A program made the position numbers and the translations under genes. A DNA stretch of 64,000 nt from Lachnospiraceae bacterium. GTDB taxonomy: Bacteria > Bacillota > Clostridia > Lachnospirales > Lachnospiraceae. The notes beneath the pieces were generated by a model, which saw only the letters and a list, made by a program, of their open reading frames with translations, did not search any database and had not been told where the DNA came from. Below are positions 18,501 through 25,150 of this stretch, piece by piece (the first letter of the stretch is position 1; every line of letters starts with the position of its first letter). Location of the stretch: the NCBI GenBank assembly GCA_004558185.1, contig SFDP01000009.1, forward strand, positions 1-64,000, given 5' to 3'.

Positions 18501-19015
18501 ATATTCTCTATCCTAAGGTAGTGGAAGACTATTTTAAGAAGAGAGAAGAGTACGGTTATATCGTGCGTCTGGGAAGCCATGTATTCTTCCACGGTTTGGC
18601 TGTAGGAGAAACCAATAAGGTTAACATTGAAGATGGTAAAACTTTGGTGATTAAATATATTGGTAAGGGAGAAGCGGATGAAGAAGGTATGCGTACCGTC
18701 AGCTTCGAGTTAAACGGTATCCGCCGCGACGTTAAGGTGCTGGATAAGTCCTTAAGTGGAACCGTTGTCTTTGCCCGTATGGCAGATCCTGATGTGGAAG
18801 GAGAGGTAGGAACTTCCATTCCCGGCTCCGTAAGTAAGGTTAATGTGAAGGTGGGAGATACGGTAGAGGTGAACCAGGTTTTGGCGGTTATAGAGGCCAT
18901 GAAGATGGAAACCAGCGTAGTTGCTCCTATTGCCGGAAAGATTAAGGAGGTTTTGATCAATCCCGGACAGTCGGTTAAATCCGGAGAGCTGCTGGTAGTC
19001 GTAGAGCCGGTATAA
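15587..19015 (+). CDS. pyc: Pyruvate carboxylase
   Basis: A 1142-residue multidomain enzyme. The start ATG 15587 is chosen because TGGAGGA lies 5-11 bases upstream and the protein then opens KREIKKVLVANRGEIAVRIL. In order: biotin carboxylase with ATP-grasp (AAAGGGGRGMR, about 165), carboxyltransferase TIM barrel (FITDTTMRDAHQSL, about 545), the PYC_OADA domain, and a C-terminal biotinyl domain with the lysine in EAMKMETSV. It converts pyruvate to oxaloacetate. Its biotin would be attached by BirA (8073-9050) and supplied through BioY. Confidence 0.97.
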   Translation: MKREIKKVLVANRGEIAVRILRACHDLDINTVAIYSKEDILSGFRTKADESYMIGETLSPLGAYLAIDEIVAMAKKRGVDAIHPGYGFLSENADFARACEREGIIFIGPSSDVLGKMGDKLSAKELADRCGVPTIPGSTDPLKNAEDAVKRANSYGYPVILKAAAGGGGRGMRACYNDAEVAQAFELVSEEARKSFGNDAIFMEKFLVEPKHIEVQILADEYGNIVHLYERDCSLQRRYQKVIEYTPAFSLPEEVLEKIRNEAVKIAREVGYTSVGTVEFLVDKDMNHYFIEMNPRIQVEHTVTEVVTGIDLVRAQILVAAGEPLSHPVIGVTCQEDIKTRGFALQCRVTTEDPENNFAPDTGKITAYRSGGGNGVRLDGGNIYTGAVISPYYDSLLVKITTYDSTFQGVVRKARRSLTEMRVRGVKTNIAFLGKILQNPVFLEGRCHTKFIDETPELFQLDDSKDRANKILKYIGNIVVNDPTAGAKMYDTPRFVPLEDAPPTPGLKQLLDEKGPEAVAKHILSEKKLFITDTTMRDAHQSLLATRVRTRDMVKGSEAMAQILYPCFSLEMWGGATFDVAYRFLHEDPWERLDWLRRNIPNIPFQMLLRGANAVGYSNYPDNVIREFVREAAKGGIDIFRVFDSLNWIPGMEIALDEVRNCGKLAEAAMCYTGDIMDPKRDKYTLNYYVNMAKELEKRGANTIAIKDMSGLLKPYAAAKLVKALKEEVGCPIHLHTHDTSGNAVATYLMAAEAGVDIVDCAISSMSSLTSQPSINSVQTALAGTERDPGFAITKLERLSEYWEDVRKRYDVFESDLKAPLTDIYRYEIPGGQYSNLRPQVESLGLGHRFDEVREMFCTVNQMLGDIVKVTPSSKMVGDMAIFMVQNDLTPENIVERGAALAFPDSVVSYFEGMMGQPAWGFPKDLQKVVLKGKEPITCRPGELLPPADFEAAREHLKKFVEEPTNRDVLSYILYPKVVEDYFKKREEYGYIVRLGSHVFFHGLAVGETNKVNIEDGKTLVIKYIGKGEADEEGMRTVSFELNGIRRDVKVLDKSLSGTVVFARMADPDVEGEVGTSIPGSVSKVNVKVGDTVEVNQVLAVIEAMKMETSVVAPIAGKIKEVLINPGQSVKSGELLVVVEPV

Positions 19016-19080
19016 CAGGTGAAGAATCCCTTCGGTTTGTGACTGAAGCAATCTTTGATAGTCAGTACATTGGAAATTTA

Positions 19081-19109
19081 TTGACATAATTGGTGCAGCT
19101 TCGTATAAT
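19081..19109 (+). promoter_or_regulatory. Promoter of the type III toxin-antitoxin locus
   Basis: Perfect TTGACA (19081-19086) and TATAAT (19104-19109) with a 17-bp spacer, the strongest promoter in the window. It drives the repeat RNA. Strong antitoxin transcription with attenuated toxin read-through is the known design of type III systems. Confidence 0.9.
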
Positions 19110-19115
19110 AATATT

Positions 19116-19266
19116 ACAGGGTAGAGATACCCGCAAAATAGTGTCCGCTCCCTGATATGCGGCTGATAAGTGGTCAGGACTACAAATAGCACCCGCTCCC
19201 CGATATGCGGCTTACAAATGTTCGGGATCAAAATGTTTGGGGAAATCGGTTAATGCCGATTTCCCC
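19116..19266 (+). ncRNA. Type III antitoxin RNA with two 48-nt repeats (CptI/TenpI-like)
   Basis: A short GGGTA-GAGA-TACCC hairpin is followed by two tandem 48-bp repeats, 19137-19184 and 19185-19232 (36 of 48 identical), then a terminator. Both share GCTCCYTGAT-like and ATATGCGGCT blocks. In repeat 1 CCTGA pairs with TCAGG; in repeat 2 CCCGA pairs with TCGGG, so a T-A pair has become C-G in step, which supports a folded RNA. The repeat length is near the ~45-nt pseudoknot unit known for CptI of Eubacterium rectale. The transcript start is estimated from the promoter. Confidence 0.85.
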
Positions 19267-19270
19267 TTTA
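19239..19270 (+). terminator. Attenuating terminator between antitoxin and toxin
   Basis: GGGGAAATCGG-TTAATG-CCGATTTCCCC followed by only TTTATTT, so some read-through is expected. In type III systems this sets the antitoxin-to-toxin ratio. It is 26/28 identical to the hairpin after uxaC at 29986. Confidence 0.85.
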
Positions 19271-19290
19271 TTTGAATAGGAGGTATATCT

Positions 19291-19779
19291 ATGCCAGATG
19301 CTCAGTTTTATTTCCTGTCAGACCAGTATTATCGGGATTTTCCCGATGATAAGCTGATGAAAAACAAGGATATAATCGATGGACAGCCCCATAGGCGACC
19401 TTGCTTTTTTGCTTTTACAGATTCTAAAATTCCTGCTATTTATTGGATCGTTCCCATCTCATCCCAGTATGAGAAATTTAAGAGGATCGAACAGGAGAAA
19501 ATCAAAAAATACGGAAATTGCAATACTATTCGTTTTGGAACGGTGCTGGGAAGAAACACTGCCTTTTTAATTCAGAATATGTGCCCGGCTACGGCTAAAT
19601 ATCTTACACCCTACATAGATAAGAATAATCAGCCGATTCGAATCGATGACCGTGTGGCTGCAGATGTAATAAAAAATGCCAAGGAGGTCTTGGCTATGGC
19701 AAAGCGTGGAACCAAAGTAATTTTCCCGGATGTATTCAGCATATATCATAGTCTAGAGCAACAGCTCTCACTGGGGTAG
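19291..19779 (+). CDS. Type III toxin, CptN/TenpN-like endoribonuclease
   Basis: A 162-residue protein with the conserved type III toxin layout: FYFLSDQYYRDFPDDKLM, the strand block HRRPCFFAF, then IYWIVPISSQYEKF and a later TAFLIQNMCPATAKYL. These match the Tenp/Cpt branch better than ToxN itself. The toxin cuts cellular RNAs and processes its own repeat RNA, which then inhibits it. The start follows AATAGGAGGT, 25 bp after the terminator hairpin. The toxin and the repeat RNA together make the call strong; the exact subfamily is less certain. Confidence 0.87.
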   Translation: MPDAQFYFLSDQYYRDFPDDKLMKNKDIIDGQPHRRPCFFAFTDSKIPAIYWIVPISSQYEKFKRIEQEKIKKYGNCNTIRFGTVLGRNTAFLIQNMCPATAKYLTPYIDKNNQPIRIDDRVAADVIKNAKEVLAMAKRGTKVIFPDVFSIYHSLEQQLSLG

Positions 19780-19896
19780 AGCCCATCATTTGAGTCTTCT
19801 GCTGAAAAGTAAACCGTTATACTAGCTTTTAAAACTGCAGCTTGTGAAGAAATTATATACTCATTGCCCCGGAAGCGCTGTGGAAAACAGATAGAG

Positions 19897-19946
19897 GGAA
19901 GCAGGGGCAGATGCGATTTTCACCAGTCACATCTGCCCCTGTTTCC
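19897..19946. terminator. Terminator after the toxin gene
   Basis: CAGGGGCAGAT pairs perfectly with ATCTGCCCCTG across a ~19-nt loop, extended by GGGAA against TTTCC. It closes the toxin-antitoxin unit. The remaining ~115 bases before the toxin stop and ~65 after show no gene. Confidence 0.7.
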
Positions 19947-20012
19947 ATATAGACAGCTCCTGCAATAAAACCTGCTATAAACCACCAGAGAAAAAAGGAA
20001 ATTAAATTCTCG

Positions 20013-20060
20013 TTGTCCGCAAAAGGAAAGTGTGATATAATGAAGTTAGTTAAAACTAAC
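20013..20060 (+). promoter_or_regulatory. Promoter and palindromic operator of the methyltransferase gene
   Basis: TTGTCC (20013-20018), a 17-bp spacer and TATAAT (20036-20041), then three bases further GTTAGTTAAAACTAAC (20045-20060). The palindrome is perfect over 8-bp arms when the flanking A and T are included. Its position at the transcription start implies repression. It is the most symmetric of the five GTTAG-N6-CTAAY sites. Confidence 0.8.
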
Positions 20061-20079
20061 TAAGAAGGGAGCATTGTGT

Positions 20080-20697
20080 ATGTCTTTTTTTCAAAATACT
20101 TGTAAGCCCGAAGGGATTGGCGGCAAAATTATGGTTAATATGATGAATACCGGACATTCATCCATGGCTGAATGGGGGTTTACGCATATAGAAATTAGAA
20201 ATAATTACATATGTCTGGATATTGGGTGTGGTGGTGGAGCAAATGTAAAAAAGCTATTAGCAAAAACTCCATACGGCAAAGTGGCTGGTATTGATTATTC
20301 AGAAATTAGTGTAATAAAATCCCAAAAAATCAATAAGGCAGAAATAGAAAATAAGCGTTGCGAAATCTTGCAGGGTAATGTAATGAAACTTCCTTTCGGA
20401 AATGAAACTTTTGATATAATTACTGCGTTTGAAACGATATATTTTTGGCCTGATATTAATGAGGCATTTAAGCAAGTATATCGAGTTTTGAAAGGCAACG
20501 GAACTTTTATGATTTGCAACGAATCAAATGGTGAAAATTCCAAAGAAGAAAAGTGGACTAAGATTATACAGGGAATGAAAATATACAATTCTGAACAAGT
20601 AAAAAAATCTTTAGAGGGTGCTGGTTTTACAGACATAAAAATACACAAAAATAAAAAAGGTTGGCTCTGCGTAGTTTGTAAAAAAGACAAGATGTAA
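20080..20697 (+). CDS. Class I SAM-dependent methyltransferase
   Basis: A 205-residue Rossmann methyltransferase. Motif I is CLDIGCGGGANVKKL (about 43-57), the acidic residue binding SAM ribose is in VAGIDYSE, and post-I FDIITAFETIYFW and RVLKGNGTFMICNESNG follow. The substrate cannot be told. The ATG at 20080 follows GAAGGGAG. The gene is AT-richer than pyc and its promoter carries the palindrome shared with iron-uptake-type genes, so metal-dependent control is possible (inference). Confidence 0.88.
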   Translation: MSFFQNTCKPEGIGGKIMVNMMNTGHSSMAEWGFTHIEIRNNYICLDIGCGGGANVKKLLAKTPYGKVAGIDYSEISVIKSQKINKAEIENKRCEILQGNVMKLPFGNETFDIITAFETIYFWPDINEAFKQVYRVLKGNGTFMICNESNGENSKEEKWTKIIQGMKIYNSEQVKKSLEGAGFTDIKIHKNKKGWLCVVCKKDKM

Positions 20698-20756
20698 ATT
20701 ACTATTGTCTTTGCTGATGGGCAATCAAGGCGGGAAAGCCCTAAAATGGCTTCCAA

Positions 20757-20784
20757 AGCAGGAAACCATTTCTGATTTCCTGCT
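20757..20784. other. Hairpin between convergent genes
   Basis: AGCAGGAAA and TTTCCTGCT form a perfect 9-bp stem between the stops of the methyltransferase (+) and the secreted protein (-). There is no clear T run on either side, so a terminator function is only possible. Confidence 0.45.
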
Positions 20785-20834
20785 CTGAGATTCATTAAAA
20801 TATAGCTTATTGTCAATTTACCAAAAGCAAACTA

Positions 20835-21596
20835 TTAGTAGTTTAGATTGTGGTCTGCATCCATGTATCCTTTTACTGTTCCAGTCTTAGAGCATCTGGC
20901 ATCAACCCAGCAATAATTATCTTGGATTACCAATCCTACACCCTGAATCTCTAAGCCATAATGGAAGTTGGCAGATGATTTTACTTGTGCATAATAAACA
21001 CCATCAACCGTAACATTGCTCTCTTTTGAATCTTCAAAATCACTTACCTGCCAAATACTTAGGAAGCCTCTTTGATAAGAGCCATCGCTGTAATTAACCG
21101 ATACTGACGAACCATCATAAGTAAACTGTGCTTCCTGCGTAATTCTGTATAACTCTTGTCCTAATACCAAAGCATAAACTGCATGATAATATTTATTGAT
21201 TGGCGATGTACTTCTGACAGAATATGCAGAAGCTGTATTATCTACTGCACCCTTAGCTATCCTTTCGGGTGTAGCTTCTACATCTTCTACGCCATTAACA
21301 TAAATCATTATACCTTCAAGAATTACCGTGTTTTCATTTCCTAAATCAATTATTTTTGTTTCTTCTGAGTGTAACAATTCGGTAGTATTATATTGTTTTC
21401 CATATTCTGAGATAAATGTTTGCACTTTATCTGGCAATGTGTCTGCTGTGTTACCATATGTTGTTGACTTTAAAAAACTTTCAAAGTCCGCAGCATATTG
21501 CTCAAAAGACACAGGAGCTTTTTCTGCAGCAAAGGCTGTCGTTCCCATACTAACCAACATTGCAAGTGATAATAAGAATGACAAGATTTTTTTCAT
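20835..21596 (-). CDS. Secreted protein of unknown function
   Basis: A 253-residue protein with a classic signal peptide (MKKILSFLLSLAMLVSMG, cleavage near AFA-AE). The mature part is beta-rich, with GNENTVILEGIMIYVNG, SSANFHYGLEIQGVG and two late cysteines in CWVDARC. I do not recognise a domain. The start is ATG after GGGAAAGGAA; upstream in-frame ATG is unlikely. It lies 25 bp after the XRE gene on the same strand, suggesting control by that regulator. AT-rich and probably acquired together with it. Confidence 0.75.
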   Translation of the reverse strand: MKKILSFLLSLAMLVSMGTTAFAAEKAPVSFEQYAADFESFLKSTTYGNTADTLPDKVQTFISEYGKQYNTTELLHSEETKIIDLGNENTVILEGIMIYVNGVEDVEATPERIAKGAVDNTASAYSVRSTSPINKYYHAVYALVLGQELYRITQEAQFTYDGSSVSVNYSDGSYQRGFLSIWQVSDFEDSKESNVTVDGVYYAQVKSSANFHYGLEIQGVGLVIQDNYCWVDARCSKTGTVKGYMDADHNLNY

Positions 21597-21621
21597 AGCA
21601 TTTCCTTTCCCAATACGTCGT

Positions 21622-21996
21622 TTACTTGGCAACACTCAATAGCATTATTAGAAATGTAATGATAATTATGGAAATTAAAACAGTTTTAACAATGCTCCAT
21701 GTACGCCGGTTTCTTAGTGTCCTTTCTGAAAGCTGAGAGTTGATTCGTGATAATTGCTCTGCTATTGCATTTTTATCGCTCACACTTTCCTCGCTTTCAT
21801 TGGTTCCTCCCAAAAGAGTAGCCACCGGGATTTCTAGTATTTCTGATAACCTTATTAGAAGTTGAGCATCTGGCACAGAAAGACCCTTTTCCCATTTGGA
21901 TATTGTTTGACGTACAATATTCAACTTTGCAGCAAGTTCTTCTTGAGAGAATCCTTTTTCCTTACGCAATCTTTTGAGATTCTCGTTAAATATGAT
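21622..21996 (-). CDS. XRE-family regulator with C-terminal membrane helix, start codon unusual
   Basis: A helix-turn-helix (about 10-62; KGFSQEELAAKLN then IVRQTISKWEKGLSVPDAQL) is followed by a linker, a basic patch (RTLRNRRTW) and one membrane helix (VLISIIIITFLIMLLSV) at the very end. The frame extends upstream as IIFNENLKRLRKEKG, a typical start of such proteins. The good ribosome site AAGGAGGTGA points at ATC (21994-21996), where ATG would be expected. ATA next to it or TTG at 21967-21969 could serve instead. Membrane anchoring suggests it senses an envelope signal linked to the secreted protein. Confidence 0.75.
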   Translation of the reverse strand: MIFNENLKRLRKEKGFSQEELAAKLNIVRQTISKWEKGLSVPDAQLLIRLSEILEIPVATLLGGTNESEESVSDKNAIAEQLSRINSQLSERTLRNRRTWSIVKTVLISIIIITFLIMLLSVAK

Positions 21997-22089
21997 ATAT
22001 TCACCTCCTTGCTCACATCTTGCTCACATCATAGAACTATTATAGCCGTTGCGGCAAGCAATGCAAGTTAACATTTGAGGGTTTTTACT

Positions 22090-22490
22090 ATAAAATTCGG
22101 TTTTGAGATCTACAAATTCGGAAAAAGGGGTAGCTGGCGCAAGCCAGCGCAGGGGTGTAGCTTCCCCTGTGATGATTGAATATCATCTGCTCCCTGCAAG
22201 GGGCTTCCGGCAGGACGCAACGTACTACCTTTCAGGTGGTATATAGTTGCGCCCTCTTTCAGAGAGGGAATCCCCGGCTTGTCACTCTGGAAGCAATCTT
22301 CGTCGTATCCGGCGTGCTGTCCTTATCCTGATTCCGGCGTTTCCGCAAGCACCCGTTCCACGATTTCCCGTGTGCTGTCCTGATGAAACAGCAGCTTCAA
22401 AATCAGCTTGATCTGTTCCTCTGTCACAAGCTCCGGGTGGGGCAGGTAGCGTTCAAATTTTGAGGGTAGCCGGGATGAAAAGCTGGTTGT
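22090..22490 (-). pseudogene. GC-rich relic, probably of an integrative element
   Basis: This stretch is clearly more GC-rich than both sides. On the minus strand a frame open from about 22490 to the TAA at 22323-22325 encodes RLPSKFERYLPHPELVTEEQ, then IKLILKLLFHQDSTREIVER and VLAETPESG. This looks like the end of a real gene with its front missing. The rest (22090-22322) has no frame but has inverted repeats such as GCTGGCGCAAGCCAGC. Family not identified; linking it to a conjugative or mobilisable element is from overall resemblance only. Confidence 0.45.
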
Positions 22491-22752
22491 CCTTTACTGC
22501 AAGTAGCTTGGTATCAACTATAAAAATCTGTCAGACGAAGAATTTCGCTGGCTGATTCGGATTCTCAAAAAATCAAAGAAAATGGGAACGCCTATCAGCC
22601 AGAGGAAAATAATATTACCTAATGAAAGAAGATTTATAACTTTTCTAATCTTTAATTTAAGCAGTATCAGAAACCCTTTAGTATACTTATCAGGTTTAGA
22701 CACGGTGGGCTTATTGAAAAACTATGCTTACTGGTATTGAGTGAATTCATTC

Positions 22753-22908
22753 TTATTTTAAGGTAAGCTTACATGGTTCAAAATTTTTTAAAAGCACTAA
22801 ACTTCCTTTTACATCTTTGGAAGATATATCCATACTGATGTGCTTTCCCTCTTTGCTCATATTAGCAATCATATTCGTTGTCATACCAGCGGCAAGCCTT
22901 GAGCAATC
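22753..22908 (-). pseudogene. C-terminal fragment of an unidentified gene
   Basis: On the minus strand, after a TAG at 22909-22911, a protein-like frame reads RLAAGMTTNMIANMSKEGKH, then ISMDISSKDVKGSLVLLKNF and EPCKLTLK before TAA. It has no start with a ribosome site and no upstream part. The rest of the gap between the XRE and AraC genes (about 22500-22990, apart from this) shows nothing I can support. Confidence 0.4.
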
Positions 22909-22991
22909 CTATCAGTCCCTCTATGGGACAAGGTGTGACCCATAATAATTAAGGCATATAACAAACCTTATTTGCTGCTTCTTCATGTTAG

Positions 22992-23873
22992 TTATTGGGA
23001 AAACAGAGAAGAACGGTTCCTCTCCCGATACTCTCTGGGGGACATTCCGTATTCCTTTTTAAAGGCTCTGTAGAAGCTGGAGTAGTCGTGAAAGCCATAG
23101 CGAAGAAAGGTCTGGCTTATGCCCGGCTCACTTAACAGTGCGTTGCGGCAAAGCTCAAGCCTTTTTTTCAGAATGAACCGATGTACAGGCAGACCCAGTT
23201 GCTTTTTGAACAGATGGGCAATATGGTACTTGTTTACGAAAAATATTTCTGAAAGACGATCCAGTGAAAGGTCTTCTTCCAGATGGTTCTTGATATAAAT
23301 CAACAGATTTTCAAATAGGGTAGGAGTCCCTGTCGGCAGATAGGGAACATTATGCTCATAGGCCATACAGTTCAAATGAAGAAGCAGATCGTTGATGGCG
23401 AGAGAAATCCTGGAGTCCCGGCCAAAGCGGTCGGAGTGAATATCCCCTAAGAGCTGAAAGATTTTTGCCTGAATCAGATTCATGCTGATGGTGTCATTGT
23501 GGTAGATGTACTGTTCTTTCGACAATGCACGGGAAACCATATATTCATAATCAACAGACAGGAGAACAAGCTGCTGAAAAAAATCTTTGCTGATCCAGAG
23601 CACAAAACGGCGATAAGGCGTCTGTGGAGCACTGTTTTCTATCCAGTGGGAGATTCCCGGGGGAATAACGATAACGTCGCCGGTAATCAAATCAAAAGAG
23701 TGTTGGTGAATGTGCATGGTGGTATTGCCGGACAGGAAAAGATAAAACTCATAATAATCATGGGTATGAGGTTTCACACCGGCCAGATTGGAATCGTCAT
23801 AATAGAAGATTTCAAAATCCTTCGACAGCATATATTGTCTTGGAGTAAAGGTGGTTTTTAAATGATTTTTCAT
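22992..23873 (-). CDS. AraC-family regulator, probable glucuronate-operon activator
   Basis: A 293-residue protein starting at MKNHLKTTFTPRQYMLSKDF after AGGAGAGGAC. The N-terminal cupin (about 35-110) holds KPHTHDYYEFYLFLSG and GDVIVIPPGISHWI; the C-terminal double helix-turn-helix (about 190-285) ends GFHDYSSFYRAFKKEYGMSP. It diverges from uxuA with a 159-bp gap that has the palindrome at 23971-23991. It probably binds a uronate or its metabolite. Confidence 0.9.
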   Translation of the reverse strand: MKNHLKTTFTPRQYMLSKDFEIFYYDDSNLAGVKPHTHDYYEFYLFLSGNTTMHIHQHSFDLITGDVIVIPPGISHWIENSAPQTPYRRFVLWISKDFFQQLVLLSVDYEYMVSRALSKEQYIYHNDTISMNLIQAKIFQLLGDIHSDRFGRDSRISLAINDLLLHLNCMAYEHNVPYLPTGTPTLFENLLIYIKNHLEEDLSLDRLSEIFFVNKYHIAHLFKKQLGLPVHRFILKKRLELCRNALLSEPGISQTFLRYGFHDYSSFYRAFKKEYGMSPREYRERNRSSLFSQ

Positions 23874-23970
23874 AAAGTCCTCTCCTTCAGTAGTGGATTT
23901 AGAGTAACACAAAACCGCAACTTTTGCAATGAGGTTCACAAGGAATCCAATGGTATTCAAAAAGGGCAAA

Positions 23971-23991
23971 GACTATAATTTTTGTATAGTC
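23971..23991. promoter_or_regulatory. Inverted repeat in the AraC-uxuA intergenic region
   Basis: GACTATA-ATTTTTG-TATAGTC is a perfect 7-bp inverted repeat with a 7-bp spacer. It overlaps a TATAAT-like -10 hexamer (23974-23979) for uxuA. It may be an operator for the divergent regulator or for a second repressor. Confidence 0.5.
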
Positions 23992-24032
23992 AAAAGAGAT
24001 AGCTAACCAAAAGGAGAGGAGTGGGTAAGAGT

Positions 24033-25115
24033 ATGGAAATGACGCTGAGATGGTATGGTCGAAAGGCGGATACCGTAACCTTAAAGCAAATCAGACAGAT
24101 TCCGGGGGTTAAAGGGGTAATCACCACCCTGTATGATACGAAGCCCGGAGAGGTGTGGAGCAGAGAGAGAATCCATGCCATGAAGGAAGAGGTGGAGGCA
24201 GCAGGACTCCATATTGCAGGAATTGAAAGTGTAAATATTCATGATGCCATCAAGACCGGTGTACCTGAGCGGGAAGAGTACATAGCCAATTATATCGAGA
24301 CTCTCCGAAATCTGGGTGAAGAGGATATTCATCTGGTCTGCTACAACTTCATGCCTGTCTTTGACTGGACCCGCACAGAGCTGGCCAGGGAGCGGGAGGA
24401 CGGCTCCACGGTTCTGGCCTATACTCAGGAAGCGGTGGATGCCCTGGACCCGGAGAAAATGTTTGATTCCATTGCGGGGGATATGAATGGTACAGTTATG
24501 CCCGGCTGGGAGCCGGAGCGTATGGTGAAGGTAAAAGAGCTTTTTGAAATGTATAAGGGTGTGGATGACGAAAAGCTGTTTGAAAATCTGAAGTATTTTC
24601 TGGAAAAAATCATGCCCGTATGTGACGAATATAATATCAATATGGCCATCCACCCTGATGATCCGGCCTGGAGCGTATTTGGTCTTCCACGAATCATCAC
24701 CAATAAGGAAAATATTTTAAGGATGATAAGGATGGTGGACAATCCGCATAATGGGGTAACCTTCTGTTCCGGTTCCTATGGTACCAATCTGAATAATGAT
24801 TTACCTGACATGATCCGTTCCTTGAAGGGAAGAATCCATTTTGCTCATGTGCGAAATCTGAAATTCATCACCCCTACCAACTTTGAGGAGGCAGCCCACC
24901 TTTCTTCAGACGGCAACTTCGATATGTATGAGATCATGAAGGCATTGTATGATATTGGCTTTTCCGGCCCCATTCGCCCTGATCATGGAAGGATGATTTG
25001 GGATGAGGTAGCCATGCCCGGCTATGGGCTTTATGATCGAGCCTTGGGAGCCACCTACTTAAATGGGCTTTGGGAGGCCATTGATAAGAGCCAAAAAGAG
25101 AACGGGAAAGCATAG
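24033..25115 (+). CDS. uxuA: Mannonate dehydratase
   Basis: A 360-residue protein starting MEMTLRWYGRKADTVTLKQI, matching the family's usual opening; the GTG at 24021 sits too close to the ribosome site. Typical segments are GVVTALH-like GVKGVITTLYD, then YNFMPVFDWTRTEL, MAIHPDDPAWSVFGLPR and GTNLNNDLPDMI. Late residues include HFAHVRNLK and IRPDHGRM, which supply metal-binding His/Cys/Asp. It dehydrates D-mannonate to 2-keto-3-deoxygluconate. First gene of the uronate operon. Confidence 0.97.
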   Translation: MEMTLRWYGRKADTVTLKQIRQIPGVKGVITTLYDTKPGEVWSRERIHAMKEEVEAAGLHIAGIESVNIHDAIKTGVPEREEYIANYIETLRNLGEEDIHLVCYNFMPVFDWTRTELAREREDGSTVLAYTQEAVDALDPEKMFDSIAGDMNGTVMPGWEPERMVKVKELFEMYKGVDDEKLFENLKYFLEKIMPVCDEYNINMAIHPDDPAWSVFGLPRIITNKENILRMIRMVDNPHNGVTFCSGSYGTNLNNDLPDMIRSLKGRIHFAHVRNLKFITPTNFEEAAHLSSDGNFDMYEIMKALYDIGFSGPIRPDHGRMIWDEVAMPGYGLYDRALGATYLNGLWEAIDKSQKENGKA

Positions 25116-25150
25116 ATCAAGGCTGTAAAGCAGCAGGATGGGGGATAAGG

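Noticed and set aside
18752..19231. 159-codon minus-strand frame over the antitoxin repeats
   Set aside because: Covers the end of pyc, the promoter and the repeat RNA; no start signal and no protein-like pattern.
19137..19232. CRISPR-like array
   Set aside because: Only two adjoining repeats without spacers, with RNA covariation and a toxin gene, fitting a type III antitoxin instead.
22518..22703. 61-codon minus-strand frame in the relic region
   Set aside because: Hydrophobic by chance from an AT-rich stretch, with no ribosome site or neighbouring gene in support.
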